DNA of 56,577 nt from Candidatus Contendibacter odensensis (GTDB lineage: Bacteria; Pseudomonadota; Gammaproteobacteria; Competibacterales; Competibacteraceae). A program made the position numbers and the translations under genes. The notes below the pieces were generated by a model, which was not told the origin of the DNA, ran no database searches, and worked only from the letters and a program-made list of their open reading frames with translations. Shown piece after piece: positions 18,063 to 26,174 of this stretch (position 1 is the first letter of the stretch; every line of letters begins with the position of its first letter). Location of the stretch: positions 1 through 56,577 of the forward strand of contig PDTV01000010.1 of NCBI GenBank assembly GCA_002747185.1, written 5' to 3'.

Positions 18063-20159
18063 ATGGTTCCACGCATTCGGCATATTGGTTGCTGGTTGAT
18101 CCTGTTAGCACTCTCAATGAGCACATTGCTGGTGCTGGACTATCAGTTTCCACTATCAATAAGCCGAGCGCGGCATATATCTACCGTAGTCGTCGATGAT
18201 CGTGGCCACATTCTGCGCGGTTTCAGTGTAAAACCAGGCTTTTGGCGATTGCCGGTAAAACCCAAAGACGTTGATCCACGCTATTTGCAGATGTTGCTGG
18301 CTTACGAAGATCAACGTTTTATGATACATCCCGGCATCGATCCACTGGCCGCCATACGTGCGCTGAAGCAATGGTTATGGCATGGCAAGGTGATTTCAGG
18401 CGCTTCAACCCTGACCATGCAAACTGCCAGGTTGTTGGAACCACATCAGCGTGATTTACCGGGCAAATTGGTTGAAATGCTACGTGCATTGCAACTGGAG
18501 TGGCGTTATAGCAAAGATACGATTCTAGAATTTTATTTAACGCTAGCACCTTACGGCGGCAATCTGGAAGGTGTACGCGCAGCCTCGCTGGCATGGTTTG
18601 GCAAAGAGCCGACTCGATTGACAGCAGCAGAAGCTGCACTACTGGTGGTTTTACCGCAAGCACCCTCACGTTTACGTCCCGACCGCTTTCCCGCACGGGC
18701 GCGAGCCGCACGGGATAAGGTGCTCTCGCGGATGGTGCAACTCAAGGTACTCAGTACGCACCAGGCCAGGGAAGCCCGTCAAGAACCTGTACCAGCCCAG
18801 CGGCGAGCCTTGCCGTTTTTAGCACCCCATCTTGCCGGGCGATTACATGCCAATCAACCCAAAACCGCACAGCACCATAGTTTTATCAAGCGCAATTTGC
18901 AGCAAACGCTGGAAACACTGGTGCGGCAACAACAAAGCGTGCTGGAATCACATAGCAGCATCGCACTATTGGTGGTTGCCAATGCCAGCCAGCAGGTTTG
19001 GGCTTACATCGGTTCCAGTGATTTCTTCAGCCTTCCCCGCAATGGATATGTGGATATGGTGCGTGCTATTCGCTCACCCGGTTCCACGCTGAAACCACTG
19101 GTATACGGATTGGGCTTTGACGACCTGCTGATTCACCCAGAAACCCTGATTGACGACAAGCCTGCCCATTTCGGTGATTACAGCCCTACTAACTTCCGTA
19201 ACACCTACGCCGGACAACTGACCGTGCGCGAGGCTTTGCAACAGTCACGGAATATTCCCGCCGTAGCTGTTCTGGAACAGGTCGGTCCGACACGAGTAGC
19301 CGCCAGACTGCGCCAGGCCGGTCTATCATTGCACTGGAATCAGACAAAGCCACAGCCAGGCTTGCCTTTGGTATTGGGTGGTGTCGGTACCACCCTGGAA
19401 GATCTGGTTACCTTGTATACCGGCATAGCGAACGGTGGCAAGGTCGCACCGCTGCGCTTTAGCACCACAGACCGCCCATCATCGGGACAGCGTGTATTAT
19501 CACACGTAGCCTGTTGGTATCTCGCTGACATTCTGCGAGGTGCGCCTGTATCGCAACGTATCGCACCTTCAAACAAAGTGGCAACATCACGTCTGATTGC
19601 CCACAAAACCGGCACATCCTATGGTTTCCGTGATGCCTGGGCGCTCGGTTTTGATACGGATTATACGGTCGGCGTCTGGGTCGGGCGACCGGATGGTTCA
19701 CCGAATCCAGGGTATTACGGTTATAATACGGCTGCACCGCTATTATTTCGCATCTTTGATGTGTTACCTGCAACAGTCAACCCGCCCAGACCACCCCCCC
19801 CTGGCGTTTTACAGATCACGAACCGCTCCCAATTGCCAGAGCGCTTACGCTATTTTCACATTCGACCTGCGACGGACACGCCTCGGGCAACACCGCTTGA
19901 TATCGTATTTCCGGTCGCGGGCACCAAAGTGGAACTCTCTGACAATAACGGCGTACTCGAGGTATTGCCATTGGTTGCCAACGGTGGTATCCGACCACTA
20001 CGCTGGCTGGTCAATGGCATACCACTGACAATATCCCATCCGTGGCGACGACACACCTTTTGGCAACCCGACGGTCAGGGATTGGCACGCATTACCGTGC
20101 TGGATCATGCCGGGCAGATAACCAGCATCGATGTCTGGATCAGCCGGAAAAATCAGTAG
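18063..20159 (+). CDS. pbpC: penicillin-binding protein 1C
   Basis: This bifunctional peptidoglycan glycosyltransferase/transpeptidase is anchored by an N-terminal membrane helix (about 10-27). The GT51 domain shows EDQRF (E82) and GASTLTMQ (113-120). The transpeptidase domain shows SPGSTLKP near 340-347, SRN, and KTGTSYGF near 516. The C-terminal ~90 residues match the BiPBP_C domain specific to PBP1C. The 698-residue length is slightly below that of E. coli PbpC. In E. coli pbpC is next to the thioester A2M gene yfhM. Here the partner A2M is 1.9 kb away on the other strand, suggesting the same repair-and-defence pairing. It is convergent with lgt. Confidence 0.94.
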   Translation: MVPRIRHIGCWLILLALSMSTLLVLDYQFPLSISRARHISTVVVDDRGHILRGFSVKPGFWRLPVKPKDVDPRYLQMLLAYEDQRFMIHPGIDPLAAIRALKQWLWHGKVISGASTLTMQTARLLEPHQRDLPGKLVEMLRALQLEWRYSKDTILEFYLTLAPYGGNLEGVRAASLAWFGKEPTRLTAAEAALLVVLPQAPSRLRPDRFPARARAARDKVLSRMVQLKVLSTHQAREARQEPVPAQRRALPFLAPHLAGRLHANQPKTAQHHSFIKRNLQQTLETLVRQQQSVLESHSSIALLVVANASQQVWAYIGSSDFFSLPRNGYVDMVRAIRSPGSTLKPLVYGLGFDDLLIHPETLIDDKPAHFGDYSPTNFRNTYAGQLTVREALQQSRNIPAVAVLEQVGPTRVAARLRQAGLSLHWNQTKPQPGLPLVLGGVGTTLEDLVTLYTGIANGGKVAPLRFSTTDRPSSGQRVLSHVACWYLADILRGAPVSQRIAPSNKVATSRLIAHKTGTSYGFRDAWALGFDTDYTVGVWVGRPDGSPNPGYYGYNTAAPLLFRIFDVLPATVNPPRPPPPGVLQITNRSQLPERLRYFHIRPATDTPRATPLDIVFPVAGTKVELSDNNGVLEVLPLVANGGIRPLRWLVNGIPLTISHPWRRHTFWQPDGQGLARITVLDHAGQITSIDVWISRKNQ

Positions 20160-20170
20160 TACCTGGCAAC

Positions 20171-20980
20171 TTAACCGGTTTTATCACGCTCTGTTGCTGT
20201 CCGTGGGCGATAAGCCAGCCCCAGCAATACCATACCAACCACAATTAAAGGCACTGATAACAATTGCCCCATGGTCAACCAATTGAGCGCCACAAAGCCA
20301 AGATGAGCATCCGGTTGCCGTACAAACTCAACCATAAAACGAAAAACCCCATAGCTCACGGCAAAGACACCGGATACCGCCATGATCGGGCGCTGTTTAC
20401 AGGAAAATAGCCAGATGATCAGAAAAAGCGCCACACCCTCTAACGCAGCCTCGTATAACTGTGAAGGATGGCGTGGCAACCCATCACCGGTTTGCGAGAA
20501 CACCATGCCCCATGGCATATCGGTTGTGCGTCCCCATAACTCGCCATTGATGAAATTACCGATTCGTCCAAACAAAATACCGGGCGCTATCAGTGGCGCG
20601 ATAAAATCAACAGTGACCCAGAACCTTTTATGATGTTTACGGGCAAATATCAGCATCGCTACCAATACGCCGATAAAGCCGCCATGAAAGGCCATGCCTC
20701 CTTCCCAGACGCGGAATATGACTAACGGGTCGTTCAAGAAATAATCTAAATTGTAAAACAGGATATAACCAATGCGCCCACCAAGAATGACACCCAGTGC
20801 GATGTAAAACACCAGATCATCAACCTGCTCAGCCGTCCAGCCAGACTGTGATCGGCTGGCACGATAGCGACCTAATGCCCAACCAGCCAAAAATCCCAAC
20901 AGATACATCAATCCGTACCAGCGAATATGCAACGGCCCAAGACTGAACGCGATAGGGTCGAAATCAGGGTATACAAGCAT
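20171..20980 (-). CDS. lgt: prolipoprotein diacylglyceryl transferase
   Basis: This inner-membrane enzyme transfers diacylglycerol from phosphatidylglycerol to the lipobox cysteine of prolipoproteins. The 269-residue protein has about seven membrane spans and the Lgt signature GRIGNFINGELWG (residues 138-150, including R139), with conserved H99 in the FHGGF segment. The ATG at 20980 has a CGGAG site. A substrate candidate in this window is the LysM lipoprotein at 39837. It lies 21 bp after the truncated rlmI-like frame and converges with pbpC, leaving 11 bp between stops. Confidence 0.95.
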   Translation of the reverse strand: MLVYPDFDPIAFSLGPLHIRWYGLMYLLGFLAGWALGRYRASRSQSGWTAEQVDDLVFYIALGVILGGRIGYILFYNLDYFLNDPLVIFRVWEGGMAFHGGFIGVLVAMLIFARKHHKRFWVTVDFIAPLIAPGILFGRIGNFINGELWGRTTDMPWGMVFSQTGDGLPRHPSQLYEAALEGVALFLIIWLFSCKQRPIMAVSGVFAVSYGVFRFMVEFVRQPDAHLGFVALNWLTMGQLLSVPLIVVGMVLLGLAYRPRTATERDKTG

Positions 20981-21001
20981 GGAAAACTCCGTATCAGAAA
21001 T

Positions 21002-21277
21002 TTATGGCACTATCTTGGTGAAGGGATACCCACTATTGTGACTGACCAAACGTGCACAAAGCAGCGTGTGCGGATTAACATGGCCGGTACCGATGGTTTT
21101 GCCATGACTGCTTTGAATGGTTACAGGCCGGCCCGGTGTAAAATTACGCATTGGAGTCACAGTGGTATCCATTTCATTACTGTAAACCCGCAAATGACCG
21201 GCACGAAGTTGGCGAGCCTCATTCTTGCGAAGGCGTAGCGGGACAAATTCGGGTGCTGCAAACGGTAATGTCGGCAT
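21002..21277 (-). pseudogene. PUA-domain remnant of an RlmI-type 23S rRNA methyltransferase
   Basis: The 91-residue frame resembles the N-terminal PUA domain of RlmI-type 23S rRNA m5C methyltransferases (LRLRKNEARQL..GHLRVYSNE, then GRPVTIQSSHGKTIGTGHVNP.....ARLVS). It ends in a stop right where the linker and SAM-dependent methyltransferase domain should follow; lgt begins 21 bp later. The catalytic domain is missing, so this is probably a truncated gene. It could instead be a retained stand-alone PUA protein. The frame extends upstream to 21388 without family similarity, and no strong ribosome binding site is seen. Confidence 0.6.
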
Positions 21278-21405
21278 AAGATAGAGCGATTCCAAAGCAA
21301 AAATCATCAAATCAGTACACAGCATCAGCCAAAAAACACTGGCTTTACCACACAAACAATCATGATTATCGTTGATAGTTTGACTCAAGCGGAAAGACTC
21401 AACCC

Positions 21406-23256
21406 ATGCCCAAGATGCGTACCAGCTTTCAAGGTCTGGTTCGATTACTGGCGAAAAGCCTGTATCCGGAACCGGATGTTTTTATCCGTGAGTTGCTGCA
21501 AAACGCACACGACAGCATCCAGTTACGCCAAACCCACACACCAGAGCCAGCCGGTGACATTCGTATCGATAGCCACCACGATGATCGCAGCTTGCATTTT
21601 ACCGATAACGGTAACGGCATGGATCAACGTGATATCAAAAACTTTCTCAGTGTCATCGGCAGTACAGGCACGGGGAGCCACGCCCGTAAACTAGCCGCCC
21701 GCGACGTTGCAGTCGCTACCATCGGTCAGTTCGGGATTGGTTTACTATCGGCGTTCGTGGTTGCAGAACGCATTGAAGTTCGTACCCGCAAATGGGGGTC
21801 AGCCCGTGCATGGCGCTGGGTTAATCACGGTGATGAAGAATACGACCTAACGGCTTTACCAGAAAATACACAACCGTTTGGTACCCAGGTTATCGTGACA
21901 TTAGTGCCTGAGAAAACACTCTTTCTCGATGGTCAACAGATTCGCCAACAGGTACGCCGCCATGCTGATTTTCTGCCCTTTCCGATCCGGCTCAATGGCT
22001 TTGAAACCATCAACGCCCTTCATGCACCGTGGCACCAAACAGACTGGTGTAATCCAGCATTACGTGAGCATCTGCTGAGCGCTTTTTTTAGCCAGCATTA
22101 TGCTGATCCACCGCTACTCGTGATTCCCATCGATTTGAGCCAGCCCCACACACAGGGAGGATTATATATTCCTGCTCGTTATTCACCGAGTGGGCAAGGT
22201 GGTGGCACTATAGACTTGTATCAGGCACGTATGTGTATTCGTAATAACGATGGTGAGCTGTTACCCACATGGGCACAATTTGTCCGCGGGGTCATTGATT
22301 GCAGCGATTTACAGCCAACCGCTGCCCGCGATAACGTCTTGCGAGATACAGTTTACTACACCTTGCGCGACACTCTGGGTCAATCCATTGTTACTGCGCT
22401 GATTAATCTTGCGACTTGTGACCGCCCCCGTTTTCAAAAAATCTGTGACTGGCATCACGATGCTATCAAGGGGATGGCATTACGACATACCGACTTTGGT
22501 GCGGCAGTGCTGGACTATTTACCGTTCGAGACCAATCAGGGCCAGTTGACTTTATCCGATTATTTCAGTCGGCAACCACCTATGGCAAGCCGCAAGCCGC
22601 TCTACTTTTTTAGCCATGAAGCCGATGCCAACCAGTTTTACGCCCTTTGCCAGGCGCAAAAGCGGTTGGCTATCAATGCAGGTCGCACTCCGGATGAACA
22701 TTTGTTACGCTACTATGCTGAACAGCATAGTGATGAAGTGGAGCTTAAACCCCTCGATCGCCTGGATGATCCGGCATTCTACGAGTTACTTAATCAGCAG
22801 GAAGCGGCAACTTATGCGCACCTGGAACGAGCTGTGGAACGGGTATTGGCCGACATACAGGTCAGAGTGCGTACGCAAACGCGCCGTTTCCAGCCTGATA
22901 CCCTGAGTGTAGTGTTGATTGCCGGGCAACGTGTTGCCGCTTTTGATGCGATGGAAAGCGCCTTGGAAAGGCCCTTTTTGCTGGACGGCTTAGATGAACT
23001 AGCCGGTGAGGTGCGCGATCGGTTACGCCGTCAACCCATGACACTGTTTTTGAATGCCGCGCACCCGTTGATTCAGCGCCTGGGTACACTTTCTGAACCC
23101 GATCATCCACAATATCGCCCCATTTTGACCGGTCTTTATCATAGTGCCTTGCTCAACGCCCAACACCGCTTAACACCTGCCGCTGCCCGCCGTTTTCATG
23201 CTGACTTGCAGACCCTGCTTGGCGAATATCTAGCGTTACAGCTTCAGCATGGATAG
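21406..23256 (+). CDS. HSP90-family (HtpG-like) chaperone, divergent
   Basis: The 616-residue protein has the GHKL ATP-binding fold of HSP90. E29 and N33 lie in RELLQNAHD, followed by DNGNGM at 67-72 and the lid motif GQFGIGLLSAF at 107-117. The middle domain holds a conserved arginine region (ARDNVLRD). The length is close to E. coli HtpG (624), but much of the middle and C-terminal sequence is unlike HtpG, so it may belong to a separate HSP90-like subfamily. It would be a cytoplasmic ATP-dependent folding factor. The ATG at 21406 has a GGAAAG site. It is divergent from the rlmI remnant and is followed by DAHP synthase after 283 bp. Confidence 0.88.
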   Translation: MPKMRTSFQGLVRLLAKSLYPEPDVFIRELLQNAHDSIQLRQTHTPEPAGDIRIDSHHDDRSLHFTDNGNGMDQRDIKNFLSVIGSTGTGSHARKLAARDVAVATIGQFGIGLLSAFVVAERIEVRTRKWGSARAWRWVNHGDEEYDLTALPENTQPFGTQVIVTLVPEKTLFLDGQQIRQQVRRHADFLPFPIRLNGFETINALHAPWHQTDWCNPALREHLLSAFFSQHYADPPLLVIPIDLSQPHTQGGLYIPARYSPSGQGGGTIDLYQARMCIRNNDGELLPTWAQFVRGVIDCSDLQPTAARDNVLRDTVYYTLRDTLGQSIVTALINLATCDRPRFQKICDWHHDAIKGMALRHTDFGAAVLDYLPFETNQGQLTLSDYFSRQPPMASRKPLYFFSHEADANQFYALCQAQKRLAINAGRTPDEHLLRYYAEQHSDEVELKPLDRLDDPAFYELLNQQEAATYAHLERAVERVLADIQVRVRTQTRRFQPDTLSVVLIAGQRVAAFDAMESALERPFLLDGLDELAGEVRDRLRRQPMTLFLNAAHPLIQRLGTLSEPDHPQYRPILTGLYHSALLNAQHRLTPAAARRFHADLQTLLGEYLALQLQHG

Positions 23257-23410
23257 GGTGTTGCATCACCGATACGAGGTTGCGCGGCTGGCATTTTACG
23301 CAACTAACCTTGAACGGGCTTTGAACTGAACGCTGCAACTTATCATAATGCTATACCCTAATCAGGGTTACGCGGTACGCAGGATTAAAAATCCCGAAAA
23401 ACAAATAGGC

Positions 23411-23434
23411 CAATGATCTAACGTATAATCATTG
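23411..23434 (+). promoter_or_regulatory. candidate promoter with overlapping dyad upstream of DAHP synthase
   Basis: A perfect TATAAT hexamer at 23424-23429 lies 110 bp upstream of the aro gene. It is embedded in an interrupted inverted repeat, CAATGAT (23411-23417) and ATCATTG (23428-23434). No good -35 box is visible. The arrangement would allow repressor control of aromatic amino acid synthesis. A second small dyad (CCCTAATCAGGG) lies near 23355-23366. Confidence 0.3.
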
Positions 23435-23539
23435 AGAGGCGTTACTTCTTCCGCCGACTTGATGCACCTATACAGGCCAGGCTAAAAACCTCGCGCACCA
23501 AATTCTCGCAATTTCACAACCATTTCTGACTGACTTATC

Positions 23540-24610
23540 ATGCAAAACTTATATAACGTTAATGTTGTTGCCCAAGACGTGTTACCCACTCCAGAAAAGA
23601 TCAAGCAGCAATTCCCGCTCAACGAAGCGACTGCACAGGCCGTGTTTCAAGCACGTGAAACCGTTAAGCGCATTCTTGACCGGAAAGATCCTCGCTTATT
23701 TGTGGTTGTTGGTCCCTGCTCTATCCACGATATCGAAGCAGCACGTGACTATGCACAGCGGCTAAAAGCGCTAGCGGAAGAAGTTAAAGAGACGCTGTTC
23801 ATCATTATGCGGGTATATTTTGAAAAGCCGCGTACCACAGTCGGCTGGAAAGGTCTTATCAACGATCCCTACATGGATGACAGTTTTCGCATTGATGAGG
23901 GTCTGACGCTGGCTCGCAGTCTATTGCTGGAACTCACAGCGATGGGTCTACCCACCGGCACTGAGGCGCTGGACCCCATTATTCCGCAGTATCTTTCTGA
24001 CGTACTCGTTTGGACGGCTATCGGTGCTCGTACTACCGAGTCACAGACTCATCGTGAGATAGCCAGCGGGCTTTCCACGCCGGTGGGTTTCAAAAATGGT
24101 ACTAATGGTAGCCTGGAAGTGGCGATTAATGCCCTGCAATCGGCAGCTAACCCCCACAGTTTTCTAGGTATCAATCAATTTGGCCAATCGGCAGTGATCC
24201 GCACACGGGGCAATCATTATGGCCATATCGTACTGCGAGGCGGCGACCGCCGACCCAACTACGATTCCGTGTCGATTGCGCTGTGTGAAAAGGCACTACA
24301 GGCTAAGAAAATGCCTGCCAACATCGTTGTGGATTGTAGCCATGCCAACTCCTTTAAAAACCCCGCCATGCAGCCTCTGGTCATACGTGACTGTACTCAT
24401 CAGATCGTAGAAGGTAATCAATCCATTGTCGGCTTGATGATTGAAAGCAATATTGGTTGGGGTAATCAGTCACTGACGGATGACCGTAGCCAGCTAAAAT
24501 ATGGTGTTTCCATCACGGATGCCTGTATTGATTGGGAAACCACTGAAACGACCCTGCGTGAGGCACATGCCAGGCTGAAAGACGTGCTACCGAATCGGCA
24601 TACACAATAG
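23540..24610 (+). CDS. 3-deoxy-7-phosphoheptulonate (DAHP) synthase, class I
   Basis: This enzyme condenses phosphoenolpyruvate and erythrose 4-phosphate, the entry step of the shikimate pathway. The 356-residue protein matches the AroG/AroF/AroH family: VVGPCSIHD with metal-ligand C60, GARTTESQTHRE, GFKNGTNG, the RGG motif, and DCSHANS. The N-terminal segment that carries the feedback site in this family is present, but I cannot tell from sequence alone which amino acid inhibits it, so no aroF/G/H letter is assigned. It stands alone, with no other aro gene adjacent, and ends just before the IS630 remnant. Confidence 0.96.
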   Translation: MQNLYNVNVVAQDVLPTPEKIKQQFPLNEATAQAVFQARETVKRILDRKDPRLFVVVGPCSIHDIEAARDYAQRLKALAEEVKETLFIIMRVYFEKPRTTVGWKGLINDPYMDDSFRIDEGLTLARSLLLELTAMGLPTGTEALDPIIPQYLSDVLVWTAIGARTTESQTHREIASGLSTPVGFKNGTNGSLEVAINALQSAANPHSFLGINQFGQSAVIRTRGNHYGHIVLRGGDRRPNYDSVSIALCEKALQAKKMPANIVVDCSHANSFKNPAMQPLVIRDCTHQIVEGNQSIVGLMIESNIGWGNQSLTDDRSQLKYGVSITDACIDWETTETTLREAHARLKDVLPNRHTQ

Positions 24611-24651
24611 AGCATTGAGATCAGTATGATAGTGCTAAACGATTTTCAGTT

Positions 24652-25379
24652 TATAGCCGATCCCGGAAACGCTGATAACATCAGTAGCAAGGCCAGATGA
24701 CAGGAGATCGATCGAAGATGTGGTGCTCGAAGGATTGGCGCAAGCGGGTGTTGGATTTTGTGGCGAATGGCGGCAGCAAGGCGGAGGCTGCCAAACGGTT
24801 TCAGGTGGGAATCGCCAGTGTGTATCGGTGGTGGGGTGCGGTGGGTGGCCTGGCGTATCAGCGTCCGGGGCCACGCGGCCTGCGGCGTATTGATTGATTG
24901 GGATCGGAGCGAGCCCGCCACCTGGGAGTCTCGCGCAACGGCGCATGGTATGCCCCTGGGCAGTTAGGGATCAGCCGTAAAAAACACCCGGATATCGTGA
25001 GCGCGATCCTGGAAAACGGCTGGCTTATAAGCATTGGCACGACCGGGCACAGCAGCGGGGAAAAACATTTGTTTATGTGGATGAAAGCGGCTTTGAACCC
25101 ACCGCCGGTCGCCGCTACCCGTACCCCCCAAGGGTCAACGGATCCAGGGCCGCGTCCCGGGCCACAAATGAACCCGAACTTCGCTGCTCGCAGCACGAAT
25201 CGGTGCACACCTGGCATGTCCACTGCTTTTTGACGGTACCTGCAACATCACCGTATTCAATACCTGGCTCGAACAGCTGAACAGGATTTCGCCACCCTCA
25301 AAAAACGGTGTGAATATCAACCTGACCAAACCCTGGATGACCTGATTAAATACTATCGATAACTATGGGATAAGCTATA
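24652..25379 (+). mobile_element. decayed IS630-type element, copy 1
   Basis: The element has related terminal repeats: TATAGC..ATCC.GGA at the left end (24652) and its inverse ending in GGATAAGCTATA at 25379, with TA at both tips as expected for IS630/Tc1-type insertions. At about 728 bp it is shorter than a usual ~1.1 kb IS630 member. The transposase is broken by a stop after GLRRID, by frameshifts, and by loss of the segment that would carry the later catalytic residues. It cannot move by itself. Confidence 0.8.
24718..25363 (+). pseudogene. IS630-family transposase remnant
   Basis: The first frame, starting at the ATG at 24718 after AGGAG, encodes a helix-turn-helix domain (DWRKRVLDFV, SKAEAAKRFQVG, SVYRWW) and stops at 24897. 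Later pieces lie in different frames: RARHLGVSRNGAWYA from 24907, then VYVDESGFEP near 25073, which carries the first catalytic Asp, and finally FATLKKR and LDDLIKYYR near the 3' end. The region between WLEQ and FATLKK, which should hold the second Asp and the Glu, is missing. Confidence 0.8.
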
Positions 25380-25513
25380 ATCCCCGTCATATCAAGCGTG
25401 CCAGCATTGCCGCTTTCGATGCCGTCAGCAATAGCTTGCTGGAGCATGTTCAGTTGTTCTTCATCACTGAGGGCATCAAACATGGCTTTTTGTGCTTCCG
25501 TTGGCACAGGCAT
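25346..25513 (-). pseudogene. short ParD-like antitoxin remnant running into the IS end
   Basis: A 55-codon frame begins 9 bp after the brnA stop. Residues 24-45 (LQQAIADGIESGNAGTLDM...) resemble the C-terminal part of ParD-type antitoxins. From about residue 45 on, the codons lie inside the terminal repeat of IS630 copy 1, so the natural end seems to have been cut off by the insertion. There is no good ribosome binding site. This is a weak match judged by eye only; it may be a chance frame. Confidence 0.35.
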
Positions 25514-25522
25514 CTATGCGGG

Positions 25523-25813
25523 TCATTTTAGGTCGTTCCGGTGAGCTTCATAATAGCTTCTCAGTACGGCATTCATGCGCGTTTGATAGCCTTTTCCCTG
25601 CTGCTTGAACCAGCTGACAATATCGGCGTCAAACCGCACTGTTAAGCGTTCTTTCTTCTCAGGCAGTACGACGTTAGCGTTTTGCCAGAAGCTTGCGTCC
25701 AGTTCTGGAATATCGCTGTAATCAATTGATTCGTCAGAACGTTTAGCTAACCCCTTGAGTCGTTCGTTCGAGATTTTCAGGTCATCGAGTTGTTTTTTTG
25801 TAGTAGTCATCAT
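25523..25813 (-). CDS. brnA: BrnA-type antitoxin
   Basis: The 96-residue protein resembles BrnA antitoxins. A variable N-terminal half contains SDIPELDASFWQNANVVLP, followed by the ribbon-helix-helix-like segment KERLTVRFDADIVSWFKQQG and GYQTRMNAVLRSYYEAH. BrnA binds and neutralises the ribonuclease toxin BrnT and represses the operon. Its start overlaps the 3' end of brnT by 32 bp, the usual toxin-first order. AAAGG lies upstream; ATG at either 25813 or 25810 is possible. Confidence 0.85.
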   Translation of the reverse strand: MMTTTKKQLDDLKISNERLKGLAKRSDESIDYSDIPELDASFWQNANVVLPEKKERLTVRFDADIVSWFKQQGKGYQTRMNAVLRSYYEAHRNDLK

Positions 25814-26069
25814 ATGCCTTTCTTTCTGATCGGTTCGCCAACCGTGCTGAAATAATACGGGTCACGTTTTGCCTGTCAGTGTGCACGACGACAACAACAA
25901 CATGAGCCCCGATCAGACCAATGCTCATTTCTCGTTCTTCGCCGTAATCTTCATTATCATCAAAATGGGTCAATACCTCTCCCTTGAAGATCAAGGCGGC
26001 TTCCTCGAAGCTGATGCCGTGCTTTTTCTGATTGGCTTTATTTTTGTTTTCGTTCCATTCGAACAACAT
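25782..26069 (-). CDS. brnT: BrnT-type ribonuclease toxin
   Basis: The 95-residue protein has the BrnT hallmark N-terminus FEWNENKNKANQKKHGISFEEA, followed by a beta-sheet core (HVVVVVVHTDR..VTRIISAR) and the C-terminal RLANRSERKAYDDYYK. BrnT is a RelE-fold ribonuclease that slows translation when free. The conserved His, Arg and C-terminal basic residues appear intact, so the toxin is probably functional. It is the first gene of the pair. The module lies between two IS630 remnants. Confidence 0.88.
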   Translation of the reverse strand: MLFEWNENKNKANQKKHGISFEEAALIFKGEVLTHFDDNEDYGEEREMSIGLIGAHVVVVVVHTDRQNVTRIISARLANRSERKAYDDYYKKTTR

Positions 26070-26074
26070 ATTTT

Positions 26075-26104
26075 ATATGTACATAATGTATGTATAATTG
26101 TCAA
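26075..26104 (-). promoter_or_regulatory. brnTA promoter and candidate operator
   Basis: On the minus strand a perfect TTGACA -35 box (26099-26104) is followed by an AT-rich stretch containing the perfect palindrome TACATAATGTA within a longer near-palindrome (26075-26095). It ends about 5 bp before the brnT start. BrnTA modules are known to be autorepressed by BrnA, so this dyad is the likely operator. Confidence 0.5.
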
Positions 26105-26174
26105 GAAAAAACGGAAGCTTGTATTTTGTTCTGAGATGCGGAAAAGTGAACAGATGGCGAGCGATCTGTTCACA

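Noticed and set aside
23257..23539. tRNA or small RNA gene between the HSP90-like gene and DAHP synthase
   Set aside because: Only short dyads are present; no cloverleaf or terminator-linked RNA could be drawn.
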